In this document: positions 17,922 to 26,195 of the stretch, one piece after another
Position numbering within the stretch: the first letter of the stretch is position 1
How the letters are laid out: each line of letters opens with the position of its first letter
Assembly (NCBI GenBank): GCA_016841245.1
Contig: JAENZN010000026.1
Coordinates: 1-46,138 of the forward strand
DNA length: 46,138 bases
Reading direction: 5' to 3'
From: Syntrophomonas sp.
Lineage (GTDB): Bacteria; Bacillota; Syntrophomonadia; Syntrophomonadales; Syntrophomonadaceae
The notes under the pieces: generated by a model
What the model saw: the letters and a program-made list of their open reading frames with translations, nothing else
Told to the model about the DNA's origin: nothing
The model's database searches: none
Made by a program: the position numbers and the translations under genes

Positions 17922-19121
17922 ATGTTAAATTCAGGGATGCCCGCCAAAGGCGGTTACTTTGATAAATATGGGGGGAGGTTCATGCCGGAAACCCTTATGC
18001 CAGCGCTGCAGGAACTTGAAACAGCTTATTTGGAAACCCAAAAAGATAAGGGTTTCACCAGGGATGTAACCTGGTATTTGAATAATTATGTGGGTCGTCC
18101 TTCGCTGCTGTATCCTGCTCAGCGCTTGAGTAAATACTTGGGTGGAGCCCAGATTTATCTGAAACGTGAAGATTTGAACCATACCGGTTCTCATAAAATA
18201 AATAACACCATGGGCCAGGCTCTCCTGGCTCAGCGTATGGGTAAAACCCGGCTTATTGCCGAGACCGGAGCTGGTCAGCATGGGGTGGCTACAGCTACTG
18301 TAGCTGCACTGCTGGGCTTTGAATGTGTTATATATATGGGAGAAGAGGATACGGTGAGACAGCATCTCAATGTATCCCGGATGAAACTTTTGGGCGCAGA
18401 AGTGATACCAGTAAAATCTGGCAGCCGAACGCTTAAGGATGCCATGAACGAAGCCATCCGAGATTGGGTTAGTAATGTTGATAATACCTATTACCTGCTG
18501 GGTTCGGTAGGTGGGCCTCATCCTTATCCCATGATGGTAAGGGATTTTCAGACAGTCATAGGAAGAGAAACCCGGCAGCAGATCATTGAACACACCGGGA
18601 GGTTACCGGATGCGGTAGTTGCCTGTGTAGGAGGAGGATCTAATGCGATAGGTATTTTTTACCCATTTTTGCAGGACACAGAGGTGCAGTTGGTGGGTGT
18701 TGAAGCAGGGGGAGAAGGTCTTGACAGCGGCAGGCACTCGGCAACCATTAATAAGGGGCGCCCGGGTGTACTGCACGGTTCATTAAGCTATGTTTTACAG
18801 GATATAGAGGGACAAATCAGTGAGGTTCATTCTATTGCTCCAGGATTGGATTACCCGGGAGTTGGTCCTGAACATGCGTATTTGAAGGACATCGGCAGGG
18901 TAAGGTATACCAGTGCAACTGATAGTGAAGCTCTGGAGGCTTTCAAACTGCTCAGTTTTACTGAAGGCATACTGCCTGCCATAGAAAGTGCTCATGCTCT
19001 GGTAGAGGCAGTTCGCATGGCATCGAGTATGTTGGCAGATAAAATAGTGGTGATAAATCTATCGGGCCGGGGTGATAAAGATGTCGAGAGTATAGTTCAA
19101 CACAAGGGGGAGCATATATGA
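17922..19121 (+). CDS. trpB: tryptophan synthase beta chain
   Basis: PLP enzyme that joins indole and serine to make tryptophan. The 399-aa protein has the PLP-binding Lys in [30 protein letters not shown] and the phosphate-binding GGGSNAIG loop. It is the classical TrpB1 type. AAAGGAGG precedes the ATG, and its end overlaps trpA by the ATGA arrangement. The other trp genes are not in the window, so trpBA forms a separate operon under its own TRAP-type leader. Confidence 0.97.
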   Translation: MLNSGMPAKGGYFDKYGGRFMPETLMPALQELETAYLETQKDKGFTRDVTWYLNNYVGRPSLLYPAQRLSKYLGGAQIYLKREDLNHTGSHKINNTMGQALLAQRMGKTRLIAETGAGQHGVATATVAALLGFECVIYMGEEDTVRQHLNVSRMKLLGAEVIPVKSGSRTLKDAMNEAIRDWVSNVDNTYYLLGSVGGPHPYPMMVRDFQTVIGRETRQQIIEHTGRLPDAVVACVGGGSNAIGIFYPFLQDTEVQLVGVEAGGEGLDSGRHSATINKGRPGVLHGSLSYVLQDIEGQISEVHSIAPGLDYPGVGPEHAYLKDIGRVRYTSATDSEALEAFKLLSFTEGILPAIESAHALVEAVRMASSMLADKIVVINLSGRGDKDVESIVQHKGEHI

Positions 19122-19897
19122 GCATAATTACTGAAAGACTTAGAAACCTGGTCAGCTGCGGGGAAAAAGGGCTGATTACCTATATGACCGGTGGGGATCC
19201 TGATATGAAAAGCAGCCAGGAGATAATGCTTTCCATGGCCAAAGCAGGAGCTGATATCATAGAGGTAGGATTGCCTTTCTCAGATCCGGTAGCTGATGGA
19301 CCGGTTATACAGGCTGCTTCCAATCGAGCCCTGGCCAACGGTGCTGCAGTAGGGAAAATCTTACAGATGATTGCCGATGTTTGCCAGGAAGTCGCTGTTC
19401 CGATAGTTATAATGAGCTACTATAATCCTATCCTTCAGTTTGGTCTTCAAGAGTTCTGTGCTCAAGCCCAAGCATGCGGAGTAAATGGAATGATCATACC
19501 CGATCTTCCCTATGAAGAAAGCGAACGTCTGCGCAATTATGCCGATGGGTACCAGCTGGACTTAATACCTATGGTAGCCCCTACTACTACTCCTGAACGC
19601 TTGGAGGCCATATGCAGTTCGGCTCGGGGCTTCATCTATTGTGTATCAGTTGCCGGAGTTACTGGGGTACGAGATCATATTCAAACAGATCTGGATTTAT
19701 TAAGCTCAGCTGTGCGCAGGTATACCGATCTGCCGCTGGCGATAGGATTTGGAGTATCTGGTCCTGACCGGGCCAGGGATATGGCACCGTTCTGTGATGC
19801 GGTTATTGTCGGCAGTGCTCTGGTAGAGCTGATTGCAGAGCAAAAATATAAAGAGATGGAGAAACTTACAGAAGATATCAAAACTGCATTACGTTAA
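19118..19897 (+). CDS. trpA: tryptophan synthase alpha chain
   Basis: TIM-barrel subunit (259 aa) that cleaves indole-3-glycerol phosphate and passes indole to TrpB through the tunnel. The catalytic Glu and Asp lie in [15 protein letters not shown]; the phosphate site is in [10 protein letters not shown] and VIVGSALVE. Coupled to trpB by a 4-bp overlap. Ordinary length. Confidence 0.97.
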   Translation: MSIITERLRNLVSCGEKGLITYMTGGDPDMKSSQEIMLSMAKAGADIIEVGLPFSDPVADGPVIQAASNRALANGAAVGKILQMIADVCQEVAVPIVIMSYYNPILQFGLQEFCAQAQACGVNGMIIPDLPYEESERLRNYADGYQLDLIPMVAPTTTPERLEAICSSARGFIYCVSVAGVTGVRDHIQTDLDLLSSAVRRYTDLPLAIGFGVSGPDRARDMAPFCDAVIVGSALVELIAEQKYKEMEKLTEDIKTALR

Positions 19898-19910
19898 ACG
19901 ACTAAAACTA

Positions 19911-20032
19911 TGGGGTCAGGCACTAACTTACTAACTTATGGGACACGGGGACAGGTTCCTTTTCCCTACTATTATTTGGAACGGGACAAGGAACCTGTCC
20001 CCGCGTCCCATAAACTATGGTGCCTGACCCCA
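19911..20032. repeat. about 120-bp nested inverted repeat (REP-like)
   Basis: Outer arms TGGGGTCAGGCAC (19911-19923) and GTGCCTGACCCCA (20020-20032) enclose inner arms TTATGGGAC-x-CGGGGACAGG... (19937 onward) and its near-perfect complement ending near 20012. The whole block can fold into one long hairpin between the convergent trpA and thioesterase genes. Similar GGGGTCAGGCAC repeats are, as I recall, frequent in related Firmicutes. It could also act as a bidirectional terminator. Confidence 0.8.
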
Positions 20033-20037
20033 CTAAA

Positions 20038-20511
20038 TTACTTGCGGGCGGATTTCTTCATTATTTCTATGCGCTGTTTGGCAGCTTCCAGGCATTTTTC
20101 TTGTTTTTCACTTTCTATTAAAAGCGGTGGTACCTTGCTGGGACGCCCGTTGCGATCCAGGGCTACCATGAAAAAATAACCTTCTGAAACCTGGCGGGTG
20201 ACTCCTTTTTCCATATCTTCTGCCTTGACGCACACATGAACCTCCAAGGATGTAGTGCCGGTATAAGTGAGTTCCGCTTTGCAGATTACTAGATCTCCTA
20301 CAAAGACCGGCTCAATAAAAGAAAGATTGGTTACACTGGCAGTAACCACATTGCACCGGCTGTGTCTGGCTGCTGCTACTCCAGCGGCCGAATCCATCAT
20401 TTTCATGACTTCACCCCCATGCATATTGCCGGCTACATTGGCCTGGAAGGGGAGTACTATCTGGGTTAGTGATACTGCTGAAGCTGAACTTGGTTTGGGC
20501 TTAGAGGCCAT
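20038..20511 (-). CDS. acyl-CoA thioesterase (hot-dog, YkhA/YciA type)
   Basis: A cytosolic hot-dog thioesterase of about 157 aa that would hydrolyse acyl-CoAs. NVAGNMHGGEVMKMMD carries the family's conserved Asn/His-Gly-Gly and Asp region; the second half has VCKAELTYTG and a final EGYFFMVALD. The frame opens at 20553, but CAGGAG before ATG 20511 (MASKPKPSS) is the better start. Its stop nearly touches the repeat at 19911-20032. It may tune free CoA in a fatty-acid-using anaerobe (inference). Confidence 0.9.
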   Translation of the reverse strand: MASKPKPSSASAVSLTQIVLPFQANVAGNMHGGEVMKMMDSAAGVAAARHSRCNVVTASVTNLSFIEPVFVGDLVICKAELTYTGTTSLEVHVCVKAEDMEKGVTRQVSEGYFFMVALDRNGRPSKVPPLLIESEKQEKCLEAAKQRIEIMKKSARK

Positions 20512-20708
20512 AAATATCAACTCCTGTATTTTGATTATTAGTAAGTATAGCATTTATTGGTAAAATGCAGTTAAATAATATGTAAAGAGCAGGACAATCA
20601 AAAACTATGGAAAATCCTGCGGGTGCGGCGATATCGCAGGACATTTTCTTGTTTTCAGTGAATATACTGAGTATAATGAACCGTAGTAAAATTTCGGGAG
20701 GGACTCTA

Positions 20709-21734
20709 TTGGGAAATATTTTGTATTATTTTCTGCCCGCGATTCTCTTCAGTTTCTATTTTGAATATACTGGCCAAGAGATAGCGGTGTTTTTTTCCGC
20801 TTGTCTGTCTATTATCCCCCTGGCAGGTATTATGGGTGAAGCTACCGATAACCTATCCTGTTATGTGGGTGAAAAGGTGGGAGGCCTGCTCAATGCCACT
20901 TTTGGTAATGCCACCGAGCTTTTGATAACACTGTTTGCACTTAAAGCAGGTCTGTTTTCGGTGGTTAAAGCTTCTATAGCCGGTAGTATTCTTGGAAATA
21001 TTCTGCTGGTTTTAGGGCTTTCTATTCTGGTGGGAGGGATCAAAAATGGCATTCAGTCTTTTGATCGGGTACATATTACCAATCAGACCAGTCTGATGTT
21101 TCTTTCTGTGATTGCCTTGATTATCCCGGCAGTCTTCTTTCATAATCAGGCCGGATATGCACTGCGGGAGTTTAGTCTGCTGGTAGCGGTTATTCTTTTT
21201 GTCATTTATTTTCTGGGATTGTTCTTCAGTATGCGGCGTCAGGATATGGTTTGTGAAATGACTGAAACTTCTAGTCGGTGGAGCAAACGTAAGTCCTTGA
21301 TATTGCTGGGATTGAGTACGATATTTATAGCGGTAGAGAGTGAGTTTTTGGTTAGTGGTATAGAACCGGTCACCCAGACCCTGGGCTGGTCAGAATTCTT
21401 TATAGGAATAATTATCATACCAGTGATAGGTAATGCTGCTGAGCATTTTGCCGCGGTATTAATGGCCTTTAAGAATAAGATGGATCTGGCCTTTGAAATA
21501 GCCATCGGTTCCAGTACCCAGATTGCACTCCTGGTGACCCCCGTACTCATATTTATTAGTTTTTTATTGGGAACTCCCATGACCATTGAATTTAATTATT
21601 ATGAAATTGTGGCCGTTGGATTGGCAGTTGTAATTGCCCAGTTTATAAGCCTGGATGGAGAGTCAAACTGGCTGGAAGGATGTTTGCTGCTGGGAGCATA
21701 TGCTATTGTAGGCTTTGGTTTTTATTTGGTGTAG
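20709..21734 (+). CDS. Ca2+/H+ antiporter of the CaCA/CAX family
   Basis: An integral membrane cation/proton exchanger. The two inverted repeats are seen as ATFGNATELLITLFAL in the first half and IGNAAEHFAAVLMAF in the second, each carrying the acidic cation-binding residue, with about 11 membrane segments. An ATG at 20607 opens the frame, but GGGAGG 7 bp before TTG 20709 gives a protein starting MGNILYYFLPAIL with the first helix at its N-terminus, so I prefer 20709 (341 aa). ATG 20676 is a further option. Single gene. Confidence 0.9.
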   Translation: MGNILYYFLPAILFSFYFEYTGQEIAVFFSACLSIIPLAGIMGEATDNLSCYVGEKVGGLLNATFGNATELLITLFALKAGLFSVVKASIAGSILGNILLVLGLSILVGGIKNGIQSFDRVHITNQTSLMFLSVIALIIPAVFFHNQAGYALREFSLLVAVILFVIYFLGLFFSMRRQDMVCEMTETSSRWSKRKSLILLGLSTIFIAVESEFLVSGIEPVTQTLGWSEFFIGIIIIPVIGNAAEHFAAVLMAFKNKMDLAFEIAIGSSTQIALLVTPVLIFISFLLGTPMTIEFNYYEIVAVGLAVVIAQFISLDGESNWLEGCLLLGAYAIVGFGFYLV

Positions 21735-21856
21735 ATATTTAGTTCCTGGTTCCGGTGAGTTTTTGAATAATTATCAGGACAGTTTCGGAGATGATCAACA
21801 AATGGTCATTCATGCCCAAGAACGGAGTTTAGTGTGGTTAACTTCCACAAACCCAA

Positions 21857-21898
21857 GCCGATGACAGAATCCCCCCAGGGGGGGCTTCTGTCATCGGC
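21857..21898. terminator. long hairpin between convergent genes
   Basis: GCCGATGACAGAA (21857-21869) pairs perfectly with TTCTGTCATCGGC (21886-21898), and the loop holds a C6/G7 extension. There is no T run on either side, so it is either a bidirectional stop or an RNA-stability hairpin. Confidence 0.65.
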
Positions 21899-21943
21899 CT
21901 ATTGACTATGGTTCCAACTTATTAGATTACTGGCATTTATTAA

Positions 21944-22258
21944 CTACTGCATAGGCTGAGAGAAATTCTGCTGCTGCTGCTGCTGCACAGCCTGATGGCC
22001 CTGTTCTACCTTTTGCTGCTCGTTTTGATTCAGCATATAAAGCAGCTGCTGCAGTTCTCCTACATGTCGGCGTTCTTCATCAGCTATATGGCTCAAGACT
22101 TTTTTGACTCGAGGATCAGGTGAAGCGGCAATATGTGCTTCGTATCCTATGATTGCTTCTAGTTCGCCGGCCAAGTCGACCCGCAAAGCCTGCATAAGTT
22201 CATCATTGGATAGCTGTTTAGGAATATTGCCAACAAAAGGGTCACCCAGTTGGGCCAT
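21944..22258 (-). CDS. short ferritin-like protein (EncFtn/rubrerythrin-like)
   Basis: A 104-aa two-helix ferritin-like protein. GELEAIIGYEAHIAAS and HIADEERRHVGELQQLL hold the Glu and Glu-x-x-His ligands expected when two subunits build a di-iron site, as in encapsulated ferritins and related short COG1633-type proteins. The spacing (ELEA...DPRVKKVLSH..DEE.xH) is close to EncFtn. The C-terminal 25 residues are Gln-rich with a run of five Gln. No encapsulin shell gene is nearby. The frame opens at GTG 22267, but GAGGAG fits ATG 22258. Iron storage or peroxide protection is inferred. Confidence 0.75.
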   Translation of the reverse strand: MAQLGDPFVGNIPKQLSNDELMQALRVDLAGELEAIIGYEAHIAASPDPRVKKVLSHIADEERRHVGELQQLLYMLNQNEQQKVEQGHQAVQQQQQQNFSQPMQ

Positions 22259-22350
22259 TTTGATCACTCCTCGCTGTTATTATAGAGTTATCTTTTGTTT
22301 TTAAGATTAATAATATACCCGGCTGCCTTGGGAAATGTTAATAGCTGGTA

Positions 22351-23277
22351 CTAAAGGGAATCTGCTTCCAGGTCTTCTTCAAATACCGTATGTTCCATTT
22401 CGCCAGCAGCTGTTGCACTTTCTTCCAACAGTGAGGTTAATGTCTGGGAGTCGATTTTCCATTTCGAATTGCTTTGAATAGTCTTGATAAGGAGATTTTT
22501 ATTATATGAAGTGGCTGAATTATTATATATTAGTCTTACTTCAACTTGGAAGGTATTATCATCGATGGGAGAGATTTTATAAGATTTTATATCAGTGATA
22601 CTAGCCAGGTTCAGCAGCAGCAAAGTGTTACTGCTTCCTGTGTCCAATAACTTGCCGGCAATAATTATTTCTCCCTGGTCAACTGCCGCCAGGAAGACAT
22701 CTATAGTGTCGATGGCTTCCAATGAATTTATATGCTGATCTACTATATCGGCTGATTTCCATATCATTAACTGGTGGGCAGTATCTACTTTGCGACTTCC
22801 GTGAGTTTTGCTATCTTTGAAATGAATACAGAAGTGTCCATCAAAATTGTTGTCTCCAATATTACCCAGGCCATGGGGCATTCCGTTCATTGAGGCAGCT
22901 ATCTTCCGACCGCTATCAAGTTCAACTATTACTGCCCGCCTTTTCCAGCTCCACTTATCTTGATAAATTGTTTTCATAACTGCAGTATCTTCAGTGGTTA
23001 ACGGCTGCACATCGGCATGGTAGGTTCCACCTCTCCTTTGAATCATAAAACACCAGCCAGTTTCAAGGTCAATTACTCTTGCATCGCAATATTTAGGAAA
23101 CAGATCATTCACATCATCCCAGCCTAAATATTCCCCATATAGGACAGAATCTTTTATTTCCGGCTGCTGATTTTTGGAGTTATTATTCGGCCACATAAAA
23201 TATAATATGGAGGATAATACTCCTATTACGAAAGCTGCTGCTATGGCAGTCCGGTATTTATAGACGTTTATAATCAA
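22351..23277 (-). CDS. membrane-anchored extracytoplasmic protein of unknown function
   Basis: A 308-aa protein with one N-terminal helix (about residues 9-29, AIAAAFVIGVLSSILYFMW) and a large outer domain. The central region has QRRGGTYHADVQPLTTEDT, WSWKRRAV, AASMNGMPHG and NNFDGHFCIHF followed by a SKTHGS motif. I recognise this block as recurring in Firmicute surface proteins, with conserved His and Cys that suggest an enzyme, possibly like L,D-transpeptidase; the assignment is not secure. The C-terminal 100 residues look like a separate beta domain. The gene stands alone on the minus strand. Confidence 0.65.
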   Translation of the reverse strand: MIINVYKYRTAIAAAFVIGVLSSILYFMWPNNNSKNQQPEIKDSVLYGEYLGWDDVNDLFPKYCDARVIDLETGWCFMIQRRGGTYHADVQPLTTEDTAVMKTIYQDKWSWKRRAVIVELDSGRKIAASMNGMPHGLGNIGDNNFDGHFCIHFKDSKTHGSRKVDTAHQLMIWKSADIVDQHINSLEAIDTIDVFLAAVDQGEIIIAGKLLDTGSSNTLLLLNLASITDIKSYKISPIDDNTFQVEVRLIYNNSATSYNKNLLIKTIQSNSKWKIDSQTLTSLLEESATAAGEMEHTVFEEDLEADSL

Positions 23278-23457
23278 TTCCCAAGGCCTCCTTTTTTATT
23301 ATCCATAAATAAATATGTTGGTAGTAAACAGGTATAGTACCCAGCCAATAACTTTATTCTTTTTGCAGGCATTATATACATCAGCTTATATAACAGCTAA
23401 TTTTTTACTGCCAGATGGAAATAATAATTCATAATATTGATGTTTTTGGAGGTAGGC

Positions 23458-24079
23458 ATGCTGAGTGGACAACATTATATCTGGTCTTTTTCAGGAGCCT
23501 TGTTGGGTTCGATTATTACCGCCATGATAACTCCGGCGGTTATAAATTTTACTATTGATAAAATAATCCGCAGCTTGATGACAGGAACAGCAGACAAAAA
23601 TTCTTTGCTATCTTATCTATATCATAATATTCCAATCATGCGGATATTGGATATCACTCACCGCGCTAATTCAGGAATGCCGCTGCTTAAGTCATTTGAA
23701 CATTATAGAAGAACTCCATCATTGGATAATATTCTGTTTAACCCTGCCCAGCTGTCAGAGCAGTCATTAGAAGATTCCAGTTCAGTTGATGCCCGGGTAA
23801 TCCTTGGTATTAAAACTGAGCTGCCGTTAGAATTATAGCATCCTCTTCTTATTGCTGCTCCATCAACCGGGCTGCAGCTAAGTCATCAGGTTCGTTCAAT
23901 ATTGATAAGTGCTGCTAATAGGAGCAATTTACCACTTGTGATAGGTGAACAGAATTTCTCAAAACAGGAAATCGGGGATATGCACCAAGCGATTTATACT
24001 ATAAGCGACTACGATATTACAAGGTAACTTGGATGTAGTAAATCAGGCCGCTATGATAGAGATAAAGTTAGGGCAGGGT
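23458..24079 (+). pseudogene. decayed FMN-binding glutamate-synthase-like gene
   Basis: GGAGGTAGGC precedes ATG 23458. The first frame carries PSLDNILFNPAQLSEQSLE and VDARVILGIKTELPLEL, typical of glutamate-synthase-type flavoproteins. An in-frame TAG (23836-23838) follows, after which the same frame continues with HPLLIAAPSTG to a TAA near 24027. One frame over, DVVNQAAMIEIKLGQG follows, where the family has its FGQGA motif. The C-terminal catalytic half is gone; similarity ends around 24079, where the minus-strand NUDIX remnant begins. Confidence 0.75.
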
Positions 24080-24132
24080 ACGACGTCGTCTTCTGCCTGC
24101 ACCATAAAACGTGAAGACGGAGATGTACAGGC

Positions 24133-24459
24133 TTACCTGCCCAGATTATATAACCTTAGAAGTAAACGGGAATTTGGAAAACTGGTCAAACAATTAAAAA
24201 AACTTAGGTCAAAGTAGGATAACTCATCCAGATCGTCGCCTGCTGATATACTGCCACCGGTAATTCTTGCTAAAAACCAGATCCCTTCATTATGCATAGC
24301 CGGGTCATGGAAATTGGATTGAACAGTAAATAGAGCATAAAAGCAGTAACCACAGCTAATACAGGTTAAACGGGGTTCATCCTTATAATAACGGCATTCA
24401 AGTTTCGCCGAGCATTTAGGACAGAAATTAAAGCATTGTTGTTCCTGAGACAGAGAAAA
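24133..24459 (-). pseudogene. decayed NUDIX hydrolase with zinc ribbon
   Basis: The open minus-strand frame has CPKCSAKLECRYYKDEPR and LTCISCGYCFY, the four-Cys ribbon that precedes many NUDIX domains, and then directly the end of a NUDIX domain (GIWFLARITGGSISAGDD, LDELSYFDLS). The NUDIX box itself (GX5EX7REUXEEXGU) is deleted and no start codon is present. It abuts the plus-strand remnant tail to tail. Confidence 0.7.
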
Positions 24460-24523
24460 TCACCTGCCCTCATTCAAGTTGGATATAGTGAAAGAATACA
24501 GTAATATCAACACTTTTTCTAGT

Positions 24524-25040
24524 TCATATAGATTGGCTTAAAACAAAATAGAAGGCGGCCAGGCCTGTTATCAGTGACTCTATCAGCATTAATAGGCTGG
24601 AAATTGTGCTTAGAGGCTTTGAGGGGTGTAAACCTGATATAGATTTAGTTGTACTCAAAAATAAAGCGGGTTGTTTATGATTTAGAACCTGTGCTACTTT
24701 AATATCCCGGGTCTTATAGAGATTAATCTCCTTATCGGCCACGGCCATCTTCAGGTTGGAATCACAAATAATCCTTACCGATGGAAGAGTGGGAACCTGA
24801 GGATGAACATTAACCACTAGTGCTAATTCACCAGAATTTAGTATGACAATACTATTAACTGCGCAATGATGCTGTCGGTAAAGGCATCCACTACTTTGCG
24901 ATCAAAATAATAATCAGACATGGTAGTTATATACTCTACCGCCTCGTCAAAGGTATATGCTGGACAGTATGGTCTATCAGAGGTAAGAGCTGAAAAAATC
25001 TGCCGCAGCTGCTATTCTTGCATATTCATGGATCACTTTT
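24524..25040 (-). pseudogene. decayed HD-GYP domain gene (3' part)
   Basis: Three frames each carry consecutive pieces of an HD-GYP c-di-GMP phosphodiesterase: HEYARIAAAADFF (about 25005-25040), then FSALTSDRPYCPAY with DEAVEYITTMSDYYFD, then LNSGELALVVNVHPQ and EINLYKTRDIKVAQVL, followed by one hydrophobic stretch. At least two frameshifts separate them, and the HD and GYP motifs lie in the lost 5' part. No start remains. A third HD-GYP gene in the window, but inactive. Confidence 0.7.
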
Positions 25041-25131
25041 TATAATACTTTTATCGATGATTCTAAATGGAAGATCAGAACCCATATTTAATATTAACCA
25101 TTAGCTTGTAACCACCTTTTCTTCATAAATA

Positions 25132-25362
25132 CTATGAAGCCACCAGTGTTCCTTGTCTGATCAAATCAAGTATAAACCTCAGATTTAAATCCATAGCTTC
25201 GGAGATTTCTGCAGCGGTTTGGCCTGGGTGATTTCTTAAATATTGACGTACTGCTGATAATTTTTTCTGCTGTTCGCTGTTGCACTCAAAACAGAGATTA
25301 TTGTCATGTTTAGCAATAAAGAGACAGCCGCATTCTTTGCAGTTGCTGAGTTCGCCGGTCAT
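25132..25362 (-). CDS. zinc-ribbon plus helix-turn-helix small protein (YvyF-like)
   Basis: A 76-aa protein with two CxxC pairs (CKEC...CFEC) near the N-terminus and a winged-helix-like tail (TAAEISEAMDLNLRFILDLIRQG). This is the layout of the flagellar-operon YvyF family, though no flagellar genes are nearby. AGGAGTG before ATG 25362 (MTGELSNCK) fits better than the upstream in-frame start at 25398. Probably a small regulator; the target is unknown. Confidence 0.75.
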   Translation of the reverse strand: MTGELSNCKECGCLFIAKHDNNLCFECNSEQQKKLSAVRQYLRNHPGQTAAEISEAMDLNLRFILDLIRQGTLVAS

Positions 25363-25398
25363 AAAAATCACTCCTAAATAACTATTTTTATGATTCAA

Positions 25399-25661
25399 CC
25401 TTCAAATCATTCTAAGGAATATATTTACTGCTGGGTAAATAATAGTGTATATAATAATGCGTAAGGATTTTTTGATTTTAGGGGTCAATAAGTCCCGTTA
25501 ATTGTAATGATATAATAAATATATAAAAATATCAATCCTAAAGTCCCAAAAAATAATAGGACCCAAGGTCTGGGGTGTGGTTGGTCATGCCTGAGTAATA
25601 TGCTTTTGCAGCAGGGTGAGTGGTAATAAATATTGAGAGTAAAGCAGGCGGCAAAAAAATA
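25399..25661. other. AT-rich spacer without a gene
   Basis: No supported reading frame. An 11-bp direct repeat AATATTGAGAG occurs at about 25630 and 25659; the second copy includes the -35 box of the Moco-riboswitch transcript. Confidence 0.5.
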
Positions 25662-25690
25662 TTGAGAGTTTTAAATTCTTGTTATAGTAT
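25662..25690 (+). promoter_or_regulatory. promoter of the Moco riboswitch operon
   Basis: TTGAGA (25662-25667), 17-bp spacer, TAGTAT (25685-25690). It puts the transcript start about 35 nt before the riboswitch. Confidence 0.5.
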
Positions 25691-25730
25691 TAATAGTACT
25701 TAGGGTCAAAATAGGCCCACAATAATAATA

Positions 25731-25825
25731 TGTCTCCGAGACTTTAAACCTAAGGCACATGCTATGGTTTACTGGCCGGGGTATAGCTGGAAACGGCTGT
25801 GCCTTCCGTGTTTGTAAAGGAGATC
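25731..25825 (+). ncRNA. molybdenum cofactor (Moco) riboswitch
   Basis: P1 pairs TCTCC (25733-25737) with GGAGA (25819-25823); P2 pairs GGCACA (25754-25759) with TGTGCC (25798-25803). Inside lie GCTAT/ATAGC and a GGAAAC segment. The 3' part, CCTTCCGTG...AAAGGAG, matches the conserved end of the Moco motif. It is upstream of mobB, a molybdenum-cofactor gene, which fits the known distribution of this RNA. The assignment rests on pattern memory and needs a covariance search. Confidence 0.75.
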
Positions 25826-25853
25826 AGGAAGAAGCATAATGATTTTTCTGATC

Positions 25854-25879
25854 GTACCTTCGGGTGCTATTTTGTTTTT
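25854..25879 (+). terminator. attenuator of the Moco riboswitch
   Basis: GTACC-UUCG-GGTGC (25854-25867), a stable UUCG-capped stem, followed by TATTTTGTTTTT. A second hairpin, GATCAG...CTGATC (25822-25853), overlaps the 3' side of riboswitch P1 and could act as the switching strand. Confidence 0.65.
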
Positions 25880-25960
25880 ATGGAAATACCTGGGTTGTTC
25901 TCCCTGCTTGCACGGATACGGATACGGCTATATATAAAAAATTATTGAGGTGATATTCGG

Positions 25961-26170
25961 GTGTTAGTATGGAGAGAGAGTGAACTGGGGAAATTTCAAT
26001 ATACAGGAGGTAAAGAGGACTGGGAAGAAGTGATTAAAATAGCCGCAGGCTGTGATGAGTTCTTAATTGATGACGAAGATGAGCTGGTCTCTGATGAGGA
26101 CCGGTCATGCTATAATTGCCGATTCAGGCGATGGACCAAGGACTCATTTATTTGCATGAGGTCTAAGTGA
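25961..26170 (+). CDS. small acidic Cys-containing protein in the Moco operon
   Basis: A 69-aa acidic protein starting at GTG 25961 behind GAGGTGAT. The N-terminal half (WRESELGKFQYTGGKEDWEE) looks like a small alpha/beta unit, the middle is strongly acidic, and the C-terminal third holds C-x2-C and a further Cys (SCYNCRFRR, FICMRS), as in a metal site. I do not recognise the family. Its position directly after a Moco riboswitch and before mobB links it to molybdenum or tungsten cofactor use. Confidence 0.7.
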   Translation: MLVWRESELGKFQYTGGKEDWEEVIKIAAGCDEFLIDDEDELVSDEDRSCYNCRFRRWTKDSFICMRSK

Positions 26171-26195
26171 TAGATAACTGCAGGAGGTGTTGATA

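Noticed and set aside
24029-24217. 62-codon plus-strand frame at 24029-24217 as a real small gene
   Set aside because: Its first part is the end of the glutamate-synthase-like remnant and its second part is simply antisense to the end of the NUDIX remnant.
25555-25625. Possible c-di-GMP (GEMM-I) riboswitch before the Moco leader
   Set aside because: Individual words look similar but the CACGCACAGGGCAAACC core is not present.
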